Notes: generated by a model not told the origin, from the sequence alone. DNA of 64,000 bases from Pseudomonas abietaniphila (GCF_039697315.1 NZ_CP155619.1:3100001-3164000), one strand, 5' to 3'. Shown: positions 49,505 to 59,442, numbered from the stretch's first letter. Made by a program: numbers and translations.

Positions 49505-51466
49505 ATGCGGGTTGATCTGGATGTTGTAGGGACTGAGCCGGCAAGCCTGCCGAGGTTCCAGCGTGCGAGTTTTCAGGCCAGACGCCTGTCGCGACTGACC
49601 TATGTGCTGGGCGCCATGGGTGTGCTCGGTCTTGTGGTGTCGTTGTTCGTCGATCTTTTTTCTCCCAATTCGCTGTGGACCGCGGTGATCACCAACAGCG
49701 CGGCCAGTCTGCTGGTGCTCGCTGCGGCGCTGCAGTCGGCGCAGGTCGTTGCGCTGTGGCGCGCCCATGTCATTGCACCTGATGAAGCAGTGATCTCGGT
49801 CGAGGAACAAGCCGAGATCGAGGAGCCGGGTTGGTATGACCGCCTGCTTGGGCGTATCGGCGGTGCCGGGACGTCGATGGTCGGGCAGATCGGAGCGCCG
49901 GTATTCTGGTTGGCGGGTTGGGCGCTGCTGGCGCTGATCAGTATTTCGATGATCTGGAACATGGCCCTGGTCGGCAGCAGTGTCGGCCTGACGGGCAGCG
50001 TGGCCGGTGGAGTGTTGCTGCTGATCGGCTTTGGTCTGCTGGTGCTCGAGCGTCAGTTCAGCAACGAATCCGAAGCGAGCTGGCCAGAAGCCGAGCAGTT
50101 GGCGCAGATCAGCCGTGTGGCCATCGGTACGTTGCTGATCGCCGCGTTCTGTCTGTTCTTCTCTTCTGCAGATCGCGTCTGGCCCGCCCGACTGGCCGTG
50201 CTGATCGGGTTGCTGCCGGGGCTGGTCGCGGTCGAGCTGCTGATTCGTGCCTTGCTGTCGATCTTCAGTCCGCGCAACGAGCGCCTTGAGCCGCGTCTGG
50301 TCGCCAGCAGCTTCGTTGCCGGCTTGCTGCGCTGGCCACCGCGTCCGCTGACGGCGTTGCAGAACGAACTGCACAATCGCTTCGGCATCGACTTGCGACA
50401 GATCTGGGCGTTTACCTACATGCGTCGGGCGTTTCTGCCCGTGATGGCGGTGATTATTGCCCTTGGTTGGGCCCTCAGCGGCGTCCACGAAATTCCAATG
50501 CAGGGCCGAGGGATCTACGAGCGTTTCGGCAAACCGGTCGAGGTCATGGGACCTGGGCTGCACGCTGGCCTTCCGTGGCCATTCGGGACGGTATTGCCGG
50601 TCGAGAACGGGGTGGTTCACGAGCTGGCGACCAGCGTCTCCGAAGGCGCCAGTACCGAGCAGACCCTGGATCCCGCCGAAGGTCCGCCGCCTGCCGTGGC
50701 CAATCGACTGTGGGACGCAACGCACATCAACGATAAGTCGCAGGTGATCGCCAGCGGCTCGGGCGACAAGCAGAGCTTCCAGATCGTCAATATGGACGTG
50801 CGCTTCGTCTACCGCATCGGGCTGGACGATCAGGCTGCCATGGCGGCGACGTACAACAGTGCGGACATCCCCAGCCTGATTCGCAGCACCGCCAGCCGCG
50901 TGCTGGTCCACGATTTCGCGTCGCGCACCCTCGATGAATTGCTCGGCGAGCAACGCACCGATCTGGCCGCCGACATCGGCAATGCCGTCGCGCGCGACTT
51001 GAAAAAGCTCGACAGCGGCGTGGAGATTCTCGCCACCGTGGTGGAGTCGATTCATCCTCCCGCGGGCGCCGCCAATGCCTATCACGCCGTGCAGGCCGCG
51101 CAGATCAGCGCGCAGGCATTAATCGCCCGTGAGCGCGGCGCGGCGGCAGATCAGGCGAACCTGGCGCAACTGCACGCGAGCATCGCCCACGATCAGGCGG
51201 CCGCCAATTCGCGCGAAGTCATGTCGACCGCCCAAAGTGCCGACCTGCGTTTCGGTGCCGAGCAACAGGGTTATGCCAAGGCTGGTCAGGCGTTTCTGCT
51301 GGAGCAGTACCTGAGCCAACTGACGCTGGGCATGACCCACGCCAAACTGCTGGTGCTTGATCATCGTCTGGGCGGCAGCAGTGCACCCACCATCGATCTG
51401 CGTTCTTTTACCCTCCCGGTCGACCCCGCGTCGTCCAAGTCAGCTGAACAGCCTTCGGCTGAATAA
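49505..51466 (+). CDS. SPFH/Band 7 domain protein with multi-spanning N-terminus (HflK-like)
   Basis: A 653-residue protein. Residues about 25-330 hold several membrane segments in an extended N-terminal region not found in standard HflK. This is followed by a single transmembrane anchor (AVIIALGWALSGVHEIPMQGRGIYERFG region) and an SPFH domain with a C-terminal coiled coil (AQISAQALIARERGAAADQANLAQ). SPFH proteins form large ring cages in membranes and can restrain proteases. ATG 49505 follows GGAG. It heads a four-gene unit with two further SPFH proteins and a metal ATPase. Confidence 0.8.
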   Translation: MRVDLDVVGTEPASLPRFQRASFQARRLSRLTYVLGAMGVLGLVVSLFVDLFSPNSLWTAVITNSAASLLVLAAALQSAQVVALWRAHVIAPDEAVISVEEQAEIEEPGWYDRLLGRIGGAGTSMVGQIGAPVFWLAGWALLALISISMIWNMALVGSSVGLTGSVAGGVLLLIGFGLLVLERQFSNESEASWPEAEQLAQISRVAIGTLLIAAFCLFFSSADRVWPARLAVLIGLLPGLVAVELLIRALLSIFSPRNERLEPRLVASSFVAGLLRWPPRPLTALQNELHNRFGIDLRQIWAFTYMRRAFLPVMAVIIALGWALSGVHEIPMQGRGIYERFGKPVEVMGPGLHAGLPWPFGTVLPVENGVVHELATSVSEGASTEQTLDPAEGPPPAVANRLWDATHINDKSQVIASGSGDKQSFQIVNMDVRFVYRIGLDDQAAMAATYNSADIPSLIRSTASRVLVHDFASRTLDELLGEQRTDLAADIGNAVARDLKKLDSGVEILATVVESIHPPAGAANAYHAVQAAQISAQALIARERGAAADQANLAQLHASIAHDQAAANSREVMSTAQSADLRFGAEQQGYAKAGQAFLLEQYLSQLTLGMTHAKLLVLDHRLGGSSAPTIDLRSFTLPVDPASSKSAEQPSAE

Positions 51467-51477
51467 GGAGTCCTCCC

Positions 51478-52518
51478 TTGAGTCTGTTTCATAATCACGA
51501 TCACCACGACCATGCAGGTCATGACCACGGCGGCCATCATCACGGGCATCACCATCACGGTGAAGCGTCCGGGCCTGTGGGCTTTCCTTGGCGCCGGGCC
51601 TCACTGGCGGCCGTGCTGATTGCGTTTGCAGTGGCCGCTGCGAGTCTGGTGCAGGTGCGTTCCGGCGAGGCGACGGTGGTGACCCGCTTCGGCAATCCAT
51701 CCCGCGTGTTGCTCGACCCCGGCCTGAGCTGGCGCTGGCCCGCACCGTTCGAAGCCGCGATTCCGGTGGACCTTCGCCTGCGCACTACATCAAGTGGCTT
51801 GCAGGATGTCGGCACCCGCGACGGCTTGCGCATCATTGTTCAGGCGTATGTTGCCTGGCAGGTGCAGGGCGATCCCGACAACGTGAAACGCTTCATGCGC
51901 GCCGTGCAGAATCAGCCTGATGAGGCCGCCCGTCAGATCCGCACCTTTGTGGGGTCTGCACTGGAAACCACGGCCGCGAGTTTCGACCTGTCGAGTCTGA
52001 TCAACACAGACGCCAATCAGGTGCGCATCGCCGATTTCGAAAACCAGCTGCGCCAGCAGATCGACAAGCAATTGCTGACCACCTACGGCGTGCGCGTCCT
52101 GCAGGTGGGTGTTGAGCGTCTGACGCTGCCTTCGGTGACCCTCAACGCGACGGTCGACCGCATGCGCGCCGAGCGTGAAACCATCGCCACCGAACGCACG
52201 GCCATCGGCAAGCGCGAAGCCGCGCAGATTCGTTCGGCTGCCGAACGTGATGCCCGGATCGTGGAGGCAGATGCCACCGTGAAAGCCGCCGACATCGAGG
52301 CCCAGTCCCGTGTCGAAGCCGCGCTGATTTATGGCCGTGCTTACGCCAGCTCGCCGCAGTTGTACAACCTGCTGCGCTCGCTCGACACCCTCGGCACCGT
52401 CGTGGGGCCGACCACCAAGCTCATATTGCGCACCGACGCCGCACCGTTCCGTGTGCTGGTGGACGGTCCGCCCCAGCTGGACGGGAAGCAGGACAGCAAG
52501 GCTGGAACCCAACCATGA
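51478..52518 (+). CDS. SPFH/Band 7 domain protein with His-rich N-terminus (HflC-like)
   Basis: A 346-residue HflC-like protein. Residues 5-28 are strikingly His-rich (HNHDHHDHAGHDHGGHHHGH then HHHH), then a transmembrane helix (about 42-62, SLAAVLIAFAVAAASLVQV), an SPFH domain and a C-terminal coiled coil. TTG 51478 is the start, placed seven bases after a strong AAGGAG. The His-rich cytoplasmic tail suggests metal binding, fitting the metal ATPase at the end of the operon. The stop overlaps the next gene as ATGA. Confidence 0.82.
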   Translation: MSLFHNHDHHDHAGHDHGGHHHGHHHHGEASGPVGFPWRRASLAAVLIAFAVAAASLVQVRSGEATVVTRFGNPSRVLLDPGLSWRWPAPFEAAIPVDLRLRTTSSGLQDVGTRDGLRIIVQAYVAWQVQGDPDNVKRFMRAVQNQPDEAARQIRTFVGSALETTAASFDLSSLINTDANQVRIADFENQLRQQIDKQLLTTYGVRVLQVGVERLTLPSVTLNATVDRMRAERETIATERTAIGKREAAQIRSAAERDARIVEADATVKAADIEAQSRVEAALIYGRAYASSPQLYNLLRSLDTLGTVVGPTTKLILRTDAAPFRVLVDGPPQLDGKQDSKAGTQP

Positions 52519-53582
52519 GTGAGCAGGACTCGATGCAGATCGAGCGTCCGGTGGTCAATAGCCCATGGTTGCAGGCCAGCCGGTTGGCGTTTTTAGGTTT
52601 GTACGTGGTTACGTTGCTGGCCGCGCTCGGCTGGGCCGTGTCCAACGTGCGTCAGATTGACCCGCAAAACCGTGCCGTAGTGTTCCGCTTTGGCGAGCTT
52701 GATCGTGTACAGAATGCAGGTCTGTTACTGGCGTGGCCGCAACCTTTCGAACAGGTCGTGCTGCTGCCCTCGGCAGATCGAGTGATTGAGCGGCATGTGG
52801 AAACCTTGCTGCGCTCGCCCACCGCATTGGCGGCTGACAAGGTCACCAGTTTCGCCACGCCCATGAGCGACGCGCTCGCGGGCTCTGGCTATTTGCTGAC
52901 CGGCGATGCCGGTGTCGTGCAGCTGGATGTGACGGCGTACTACAAGGTCACCGACCCGCGTGAGTTCGTGTTGCAGGGCGAGCATGTGTTGCCTGCGCTG
53001 GACCGTCTGGTCAATCGCAGCGCCGTCAGCCTCACCGCCGCTCGGGATCTGGACACGATCCTGGTGGCACGTCCTGAGCTGGTCGGGTCGGACAGTCAGT
53101 CGGCCGAACGCCGTGAACGCCTGCGTGGCGATCTGGTGCAAGGCATCAACAAACGGCTCGATGAGCTGTCGGCAACCGGCGTCGGCCTGGGTGTGGAAGT
53201 GGTGCGAGTGGACGTGCAATCCAGCCTGCCCGCCGCTGCGGTAAACGCGTTCAATGCTGTTTTGACCGCCAGCCAGCAGGCCGATCAGGCGGTGGCCAAC
53301 GCCCGTACCGATGCTGAAAAAGCCAATCAGACCGCCAACCAACAGGCGGATCGTACCTTGCAGGTCGCTCATGCACAGGCGTCCGAGCGACTGGCCAAAG
53401 CACAGACCGACACCGCTGCCGTGACCGGTCTGGCGCAGTCGATCCAGAACAAGAGCGACCCTGGCTTGCTGCTGCGTATTTACCGCGAACGTGTGCCAGG
53501 CATTCTCAAACAGGCCGGTTCCGTGACAACGGTCGATCCCCATGACGATTCACGCTTGATCATTCAGGGAGCCGACAAATGA
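52515..53582 (+). CDS. SPFH/Band 7 domain protein (HflK-like)
   Basis: A 355-residue HflK-like protein: transmembrane helix at about residues 25-48 (LAFLGLYVVTLLAALGWAVSN), an SPFH domain starting IDPQNRAVVFRFGELDRVQNAG, and a C-terminal coiled coil rich in Ala/Gln (ANARTDAEKANQTANQQADR). It overlaps the genes on both sides by 4 bases (ATGA at each end), so it is translationally coupled within the SPFH-ATPase unit. Confidence 0.83.
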   Translation: MSEQDSMQIERPVVNSPWLQASRLAFLGLYVVTLLAALGWAVSNVRQIDPQNRAVVFRFGELDRVQNAGLLLAWPQPFEQVVLLPSADRVIERHVETLLRSPTALAADKVTSFATPMSDALAGSGYLLTGDAGVVQLDVTAYYKVTDPREFVLQGEHVLPALDRLVNRSAVSLTAARDLDTILVARPELVGSDSQSAERRERLRGDLVQGINKRLDELSATGVGLGVEVVRVDVQSSLPAAAVNAFNAVLTASQQADQAVANARTDAEKANQTANQQADRTLQVAHAQASERLAKAQTDTAAVTGLAQSIQNKSDPGLLLRIYRERVPGILKQAGSVTTVDPHDDSRLIIQGADK

Positions 53583-55534
53583 GTGGCGAAGCTCTACACA
53601 ACCATGCTGATGAGCATGCGCACGACCACAACGACTCGCCCGCGCCGGGCAGCATGCTGACCAGCAAAGAACAGCGCAGCGCCGCCCGCCAGCTGACGCT
53701 GGCGATGCTCGCGTTGGGCTTGTTGGCGTTGGGCTTGGTCTGGCGGTTTTTTGCGCCCGAGCAAGTCGGCGTCAGTCAGTTATTGCTGGGCGCCGCCTCG
53801 TTGCTGGTGGCGATTCCGGTGGTCAGCGCGGGTTGGCACAGCCTGCGCTATCCCAGCCTGCACGGCATCACTGACCAACTGATCGCGTTGGCGATGCTGG
53901 GCGCCTGGGCCACGGGTGACCTGATGACCGCAGCCCTGCTGCCCATCATCATGATCTTCGGCCACGTGCTGGAAGAGCGCAGCGTGATCGGTTCTCAGGA
54001 AGCGATTCAGGCATTGGGGCGATTGACTCGCAGCCATGCGCGTCTGATCGCTGCCGACGGCTCGATCCGTGAAGTCGACAACGGCTCGCTGGTAGCGGGT
54101 GATCGAGTGGAGGTGCGGGCGGGCGACCGCGTGCCGGCTGATGGTCTGGTGATGTCCGGACAGGCGAGCCTCGACACCGCGCCCATCACCGGAGAGTCGG
54201 TGCCGCTGGAAGCGCGTGCAGGCATGGAAGTGTTTGGTGGTGCGATCAACCTCGACGGCCTTCTGCGCATCGAAGTGACGCGCATCGGTAACGAGTCGAC
54301 GCTGGGCAAGGTCATCGCCCTGATGCAGAGTGCCGAACGCTCCAAGCCACCGATCACGCGTCTGCTGGAGCGATATGCCGGCAGCTACATGGTGCTGGTG
54401 TTGCTGATCGCGGCAGTCACCTGGTTCATCACCAATAACGCGCAAGCGATGCTCGCGGTGCTGGTCGCCGCATGCCCCTGTGCGCTGGTGCTGTCGGCGC
54501 CCGCGACGGCCATTGCCGGGATCGCGGTGGCGGCGCGTCACGGCATTCTGATTCGCAGCTCGGCGTTCCTTGAGGAGTTGGCCGACCTGACGTCGCTGGT
54601 CGTCGACAAGACCGGCACGCTCACCTACGGCAGCCTTCGACTGCAGTCGATTCAGGCCGAGGAGGGCGCCAGCGAGGACGTTATCGCGCTGGCGGCAAGC
54701 CTCGGCTCGGCGAGCAGTCATCCGGTCAGTCGTGCGCTGGCCGGGTTGGTAGAAAAAGAGGCCTTGCTGGCGCTTGAAGACATTCGCGAGCGTCAGGGCC
54801 TGGGTGTCGTTGCGCAGACTGCGCGAGGCGAAGCCGCGTTGGGGCGTCCCGAACTGTTCGCCCAGTTGGGCATCCCGACTTCGCAGGTTCCCAACCACGA
54901 CGGCCCGATTGCCGGACTGGCCGTCGATGGTGTGTTCCTCGCCTGGCTGCTGCTGGCCGACAGCCTCAAGCCTGAGGCGCGGCAAGCGTTGAGCGAGCTG
55001 CGTGAACTCGGGATGGGGCGTCAGTTGCTGCTGACCGGTGACCGCCAGAGTGTCGCCGACAGTCTGGGGCATGAAGTGGGCATCAGCGACATTCACGCGC
55101 AGGCGCTGCCTGAGGACAAGCTCAATCGCGTGATGGGCGAGATCAAGAACGGCTTTCGGCCGATGGTGGTCGGCGATGGCATCAACGACTCGCTGGCCTT
55201 GAAAGCAGGCGTGGTAGGCGTCGCCATGGGCGCTGGCGGAGCCGACATTGCGCTGGCGTCCGCCGACATCGTGCTGATTGGCAGCGACCTCCGTCGCTTG
55301 GGCACCTGCGTGCGTCTGAGCCGCCAGTGCCGACACACATTGCAGGTCAATGTGATCATCGGTCTGGGCTGGACGCTCGCCATCGTTGCGCTGGCCGCCT
55401 TCGGCGTTCTAGGTGCGGCAGGGGCGATGATTGCGGCGGTTTTGCACAACCTCAGCACCTTGCTGGTATTGGGCAACGCTGGCCGTTTGCTGCGTTTCCA
55501 CGAACCGATCGCAAAATTTCACAATCCTGCGTAA
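53579..55534 (+). CDS. P1B-type heavy-metal-translocating ATPase
   Basis: A 651-residue metal pump. The phosphorylation site is DKTGTLT, the dephosphorylation loop is TGESVP, the membrane metal site is ACPCAL (CPC), the nucleotide-domain HP appears in SSHPVSRAL, and GDGINDS is the hinge. There is no HMA domain; instead the N-terminus is His/Asp-rich (HNHADEHAHDHND, residues 7-19). CPC fits Cu(I), Zn(II) or Cd(II); the His tail and absence of HMA do not decide. It is the last gene of the operon after three SPFH genes, an association that suggests the SPFH assembly surrounds or controls the pump. Confidence 0.92.
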   Translation: MSGEALHNHADEHAHDHNDSPAPGSMLTSKEQRSAARQLTLAMLALGLLALGLVWRFFAPEQVGVSQLLLGAASLLVAIPVVSAGWHSLRYPSLHGITDQLIALAMLGAWATGDLMTAALLPIIMIFGHVLEERSVIGSQEAIQALGRLTRSHARLIAADGSIREVDNGSLVAGDRVEVRAGDRVPADGLVMSGQASLDTAPITGESVPLEARAGMEVFGGAINLDGLLRIEVTRIGNESTLGKVIALMQSAERSKPPITRLLERYAGSYMVLVLLIAAVTWFITNNAQAMLAVLVAACPCALVLSAPATAIAGIAVAARHGILIRSSAFLEELADLTSLVVDKTGTLTYGSLRLQSIQAEEGASEDVIALAASLGSASSHPVSRALAGLVEKEALLALEDIRERQGLGVVAQTARGEAALGRPELFAQLGIPTSQVPNHDGPIAGLAVDGVFLAWLLLADSLKPEARQALSELRELGMGRQLLLTGDRQSVADSLGHEVGISDIHAQALPEDKLNRVMGEIKNGFRPMVVGDGINDSLALKAGVVGVAMGAGGADIALASADIVLIGSDLRRLGTCVRLSRQCRHTLQVNVIIGLGWTLAIVALAAFGVLGAAGAMIAAVLHNLSTLLVLGNAGRLLRFHEPIAKFHNPA

Positions 55535-55814
55535 GCCTTTGTATTCGGCGCTTTCTCTGAGAGCGCCGGGTTAGAGGCCTTGGCTAAGTATAAAAATTCG
55601 CTTGAGCTTTGAAGAACTCTGTAACAAATTATCCTACAGTCATGAAGAGGGTGCTCCATCGCAGGCTTCAAATTGGCTAGAACCCCAGGGCGCATGGAAG
55701 TACCCGCATTCCGGTTCACCGTCGTCATTCAAAAAAGCCGATAGCCTGACGGTTCCTAGCGTGGAACCGGTTTTGGACTACCCTTTTCCGTTCCTGGATC
55801 AGGGGGTTTTCTAA
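55535..55814 (+). promoter_or_regulatory. cfa upstream region with possible RpoS-type promoter
   Basis: This 280-base gap precedes cfa. A CTACCCTT sequence at 55778-55785 resembles the RpoS -10 element (CTACACTT), about 30 bases before the gene. Pseudomonad cfaB is known to depend on RpoS, which supports the reading. An open frame at 55602-55814 in this gap has no family resemblance and no ribosome-binding site. Confidence 0.45.
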
Positions 55815-56999
55815 ATGCTCGCGCAACTTCCACTGGCGTTACAGAAGCTTCATTTACCGCTGCGACTCAAGCTTTGGGACGGCAACGAGTTTGATCTGGG
55901 GACTGATCCCAGTGTCACCATCGTCGTCAAAGACCCCTCATTGGTTTCCGATTTCTCGCACCCCAGCCTTGACCTGCTGGGCAGCGCGTTCGTTGAAGGG
56001 CGACTTGAACTCGAAGGCTCGATCAGCGAAGTCATGCGGGTTTGCGATGAGTTGACCGCCGCGCTGGTGGACGAGGACGACGGTGTCGTTCCGGTCCGCA
56101 CGGAACACGACAAGGAAACCGACGCCAAGTCGATCTCCTATCACTACGACCTTTCCAATGCCTTTTATCAGCTGTGGCTGGACAAGGAGATGGTCTATTC
56201 CTGCGCCTATTTCAAGACCGGCAACGAAACGCTGGAGCAGGCGCAACGGGACAAGTTTGATCATCTGTGTCGCAAGCTGCGCCTAAAACCAGGCGAATAC
56301 TTGCTTGATGTCGGCTGCGGATGGGGCGGCCTGGCACGCTTTGCGGCACGAGAGTACGGCGTGAAGGTGTTTGGCATTACCTTGAGCCGCGAGCAGTTGG
56401 CGCTGGCCAAGGAGCGCGTGAAAGCCGAAGGCCTGGACGACCGTGTCGAGCTTCAGCTGCTCGACTACCGCGACCTGCCTCAAGACGGCCGTTTCGACAA
56501 AATTGTCAGCGTCGGCATGTTCGAGCATGTCGGTCACGCGAACCTCGAGCTGTACGCCAAGTGCCTTTTCGGGGCGGTGAAGGAGGGCGGTCTGGTGATG
56601 AACCACGGCATCACCGCCAAGCACACCGACGGTCGTCCGGTAGGGCGTGGCGCAGGTGATTTCATCGACCGCTACGTATTTCCCAACGGCGAGTTGCCGC
56701 ACCTTTCGATGATGACCGGTTTCATCAGCGAGGCCGGACTGGAAGTGGTCGACGTGGAGAGCCTGCGTCTTCACTACGCCAAGACCCTGGATCACTGGAG
56801 CATGCGTCTGGAGGAGAAACTGGACGTGGCGGCGGCGATGGTGCCGGAGCAGGCGCTGAGAATCTTCCGTCTTTACCTGGCCGGATGCGCTTACGCGTTC
56901 TCCAAAGGCTGGATCAACCTGCATCAGATTCTGGCTGTGAAGCCGCGCGCCGATGGCAGTCATGACTTGCCGTGGACGCGTGAAGATCTTTACGCGTGA
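55815..56999 (+). CDS. cfa: Cyclopropane-fatty-acyl-phospholipid synthase
   Basis: This enzyme adds a methylene from SAM to unsaturated acyl chains of phospholipids, hardening the membrane in stationary phase. The 394-residue protein has an N-terminal lipid-binding region, the SAM motif LDVGCGWGGLARFA (about residues 164-178), the conserved SVGMFEHVGH and the C-terminal region with RLYLAGCAYAFSKGWINLHQIL. The length fits the family. A cardiolipin synthase gene lies convergent beyond a REP pair. Confidence 0.95.
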   Translation: MLAQLPLALQKLHLPLRLKLWDGNEFDLGTDPSVTIVVKDPSLVSDFSHPSLDLLGSAFVEGRLELEGSISEVMRVCDELTAALVDEDDGVVPVRTEHDKETDAKSISYHYDLSNAFYQLWLDKEMVYSCAYFKTGNETLEQAQRDKFDHLCRKLRLKPGEYLLDVGCGWGGLARFAAREYGVKVFGITLSREQLALAKERVKAEGLDDRVELQLLDYRDLPQDGRFDKIVSVGMFEHVGHANLELYAKCLFGAVKEGGLVMNHGITAKHTDGRPVGRGAGDFIDRYVFPNGELPHLSMMTGFISEAGLEVVDVESLRLHYAKTLDHWSMRLEEKLDVAAAMVPEQALRIFRLYLAGCAYAFSKGWINLHQILAVKPRADGSHDLPWTREDLYA

Positions 57000-57020
57000 A
57001 GCGGGGCGAGGTCTGTTCTC

Positions 57021-57110
57021 TGTGGGAGCGAATTCATTCGCGATAGGGCGGCACAATCGCTGTAAATGTGCCGCCGGTAGCTCGGCTTCGTGAATGAATT
57101 CGCTCCCACG
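57021..57110. repeat. REP-type inverted repeat between cfa and cls
   Basis: TGTGGGAGCGAATTCATTCG then CGA (57021-57043) pairs with CGTGAATGAATTCGCTCCCA then CG (57089-57110), with a central GCGGCAC/GTGCCGC stem inside. The convergent position suggests a bidirectional transcription stop. Confidence 0.85.
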
Positions 57111-57128
57111 GTTTACAACTGCAGGATG

Positions 57129-58568
57129 TTAGAGAATCGGTGAAATTAAACGCGCCACGCGCATCCCCAACTGCTGCAGGTGATGCGTTTCCTTGCTGTC
57201 CTCAATCGAGATTTCAATCGCTTGCGCGAAGTCGTCGCTGAGCATCGCTTCGACTTCCCGGGCGAAATCCTCGTCCACGGTCAGCAGCATCAATTCGAAG
57301 TTCAGGCGGAAGGAGCGGTTGTCCAGGTTGGCGCTACCGATCGCTGAAATTTCGTTATCCACCAGCACGACCTTCTGGTGCAGAAAACCTGGCTGATAGC
57401 GGAACATCCGTACGCCCGCGCGCACCGCCTCAAAGGCGAACAGGCTGGACGCGGCGTAGACCGTGTAATGGTCGGGGCGCGAGGGCAGGAGCAGGCGGAC
57501 ATCCACGCCCCGTAGCACGGCCAGACGCAACGCTGCCGACACCGCTTCATCCGGGATGAAGTAGGGCGTTGTGATCCACACGCGTTCGGTTGCCGAGTGA
57601 ATCGCTTCGACGAAGAACAGCGAGCACGTTTCCTGGGAGTCTGCTGGACCGGTCGCGAGGAACTGGCACAACACGCCGTCTTCCGGGTAGCTGTCAGGCA
57701 GGATCAGAGGGGGCAGTTGCCGAGTCGCCCAAAACCAGTCTTCGGCAAACGATTCCTGCAGACACGCTACGACCGGTCCGACGACGGCGACATGCGTGTC
57801 GCGCCAAGGCGCCAGCGGCGGCTTGAGGCCCAGGTATTCATCCCCGACGTTATGCCCGCCGACGAAACCCTTCACGCCGTCCACGACGACGATCTTGCGG
57901 TGATTGCGGAAATTGATCTGAAAGCGGTTGAGCCAGCCGCCGCGGGTGGCGAACGCCTTGATCTGCACGCCGCCTGCGCGGAGTTTCTCCACATAGCTGG
58001 CAGGCAACGCGTGGCTGCCGATGCGGTCGTACAGCACGAAGACTTCGACCCCTTCGGCCGCCTTTTCCAGCAGAAGCGCTTGCAGTCGTCGTCCCAGGCC
58101 GTCGTCATGAATGATGAAAAACTGCACGAACACCACCCGCTTCGCGGCGCGTATTGCGTCGAAAATCGCAGTGAATGTCGCGTCGCCGTTAATGAGCAAT
58201 TTCACTTCGTTGTTGGCCAGGCAGGGCATACGCCCCAGCTTGGGCATGGCACGCAGCGATTCGTATGCATCGGAACGCCGGGCCGCGACGGCCTCTTCGA
58301 TCCACGGCTTCCAGTTGAAGTCGACGATGGCATTGCGCATCTCGTTGTTAGCCTGGCGTCGTGCCTTGATGTAGGCGTCGAAGGTGCTACGGCCAAAAAC
58401 GAGGTAGGGAATCAGGGTGACGTACGGGATAAAGATCAGCGGCATTGCCCATGCGATTGAGCCCTGTGCGGTGCGCACGGTCAGCAATGCATGAATCGCT
58501 GCTACGATGCCCAGCAGATGAGTGAAACCCAGCAGATAGCCAAAGAAATACGGGCTGTGATAATCCAT
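57129..58568 (-). CDS. cls: Cardiolipin synthase
   Basis: A 479-residue phospholipase D-type enzyme that condenses phosphatidylglycerol to cardiolipin. There are two N-terminal membrane segments (about 3-60), then two HKD motifs: [18 protein letters not shown] near residue 221 and [23 protein letters not shown] (core [18 protein letters not shown]) near 395. It is convergent with cfa. The ATG at 58568 gives [15 protein letters not shown]. Confidence 0.95.
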   Translation of the reverse strand: MDYHSPYFFGYLLGFTHLLGIVAAIHALLTVRTAQGSIAWAMPLIFIPYVTLIPYLVFGRSTFDAYIKARRQANNEMRNAIVDFNWKPWIEEAVAARRSDAYESLRAMPKLGRMPCLANNEVKLLINGDATFTAIFDAIRAAKRVVFVQFFIIHDDGLGRRLQALLLEKAAEGVEVFVLYDRIGSHALPASYVEKLRAGGVQIKAFATRGGWLNRFQINFRNHRKIVVVDGVKGFVGGHNVGDEYLGLKPPLAPWRDTHVAVVGPVVACLQESFAEDWFWATRQLPPLILPDSYPEDGVLCQFLATGPADSQETCSLFFVEAIHSATERVWITTPYFIPDEAVSAALRLAVLRGVDVRLLLPSRPDHYTVYAASSLFAFEAVRAGVRMFRYQPGFLHQKVVLVDNEISAIGSANLDNRSFRLNFELMLLTVDEDFAREVEAMLSDDFAQAIEISIEDSKETHHLQQLGMRVARLISPIL

Positions 58569-58738
58569 GCGAACCTGTGCTGTAGGCGTCTTGGTGACTA
58601 ACAGACCACAGTACGCGAGGATTGTCGCTATTTTATTAGGGCTGCAACTGGCAGCACGATTCGTCGTCTAAGCCTCATCGTCTACCGGCTCGAAAGGCCG
58701 TGTTCAAACTGCTTCAGAGCAAAAAGGAAATCAGGTTC

Positions 58739-59260
58739 ATGAAAAAGCGCGTATTGGCGTTGATGGTTTGTCTGGCTGCGCCCTTCGCTCAAGCGCAAGT
58801 GCTGCAACCCGGGCTCTGGGAACTGACCTCAAGCAACATGCAGGTCGATGGTCAGCAGATGCCCGACATGCAGGTCATGCTTGCCCAGATGCAAATGATG
58901 GCCCCGGAGCAGCGCGCGGCCATGGAACAAATGCTGGCAAAACAAGGCATTACGTTAGGTGGGCAGGGCGTTCGGGTTTGCCTCACGCCGGAGCAGGTGA
59001 AGAACGAGCAAATCCCGCTGACTGATCCCAAGACTGGATGCACGCAACAGATCACCGAACGCAATGGCCCGACCTGGAAGTTCAAATTCAGCTGCCCGCG
59101 TGCGCAAGGTACCGGCACGGCGCAGTTCCTCAGTGATCGCGCGTTCAACACCCACGTGATCGGCTCGTTCAACGCTACCGGCCAGCAGCAAAACGGCAGC
59201 ATGGACACCAAGGCTGTCTGGCTCGGGCAGAACTGCGGCACCGTAAAACCAAGGACCTGA
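58739..59260 (+). CDS. Secreted DUF3617-type protein
   Basis: A 173-residue protein with a signal peptide (MKKRVLALMVCLAAPFAQA, cleavage near residue 20) and a DUF3617-type domain starting QVLQPGLWELTSSNMQVDGQ, with Met/Gln-rich segments (residues about 35-75) and four cysteines. I start at ATG 58739, since the longer reading to 58700 places unusual sequence before a clean signal peptide. The function is unknown. A terminator follows. Confidence 0.8.
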   Translation: MKKRVLALMVCLAAPFAQAQVLQPGLWELTSSNMQVDGQQMPDMQVMLAQMQMMAPEQRAAMEQMLAKQGITLGGQGVRVCLTPEQVKNEQIPLTDPKTGCTQQITERNGPTWKFKFSCPRAQGTGTAQFLSDRAFNTHVIGSFNATGQQQNGSMDTKAVWLGQNCGTVKPRT

Positions 59261-59275
59261 TAGACCGTTTGTCTG

Positions 59276-59300
59276 AACGCCCCGCTCGCCGGGGCGTTTT
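59276..59300 (+). terminator. Terminator after the DUF3617 gene
   Basis: Stem AACGCCCC (59276-59283) and GGGGCGTT (59291-59298), loop GCTCGCC, followed by TT. It is similar to the yidC terminator and lies 15 bases after the stop. Confidence 0.85.
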
Positions 59301-59326
59301 CATATGTGCTGCCCATTCAGCGCTCA

Positions 59327-59342
59327 TGTTCCACGTGGAACA
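59327..59342. other. parS: parS centromere site
   Basis: TGTTCCACGTGGAACA is a perfect 16-bp palindrome identical to the established pseudomonad ParB-binding consensus. It is intergenic and about 57 kb from the oriC at 2.2-2.7 kb. ParB loads here to organise and segregate the origin region with the ParA encoded at 9745. Confidence 0.96.
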
Positions 59343-59442
59343 TCTTCTTGTTTCACATGAGTTTTTTGTTCTTAGCCTTTGATTTACGTCTCAATTTATA
59401 TCCGTACTTATCAAAAGCTTCATCTTTGACCTTTGGTCGGCA

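Noticed and set aside
55602..55814. Small open frame just upstream of cfa
   Set aside because: No ribosome-binding site, no family resemblance, and it spans the likely cfa promoter; it ends exactly before the cfa start only by chance of frame.
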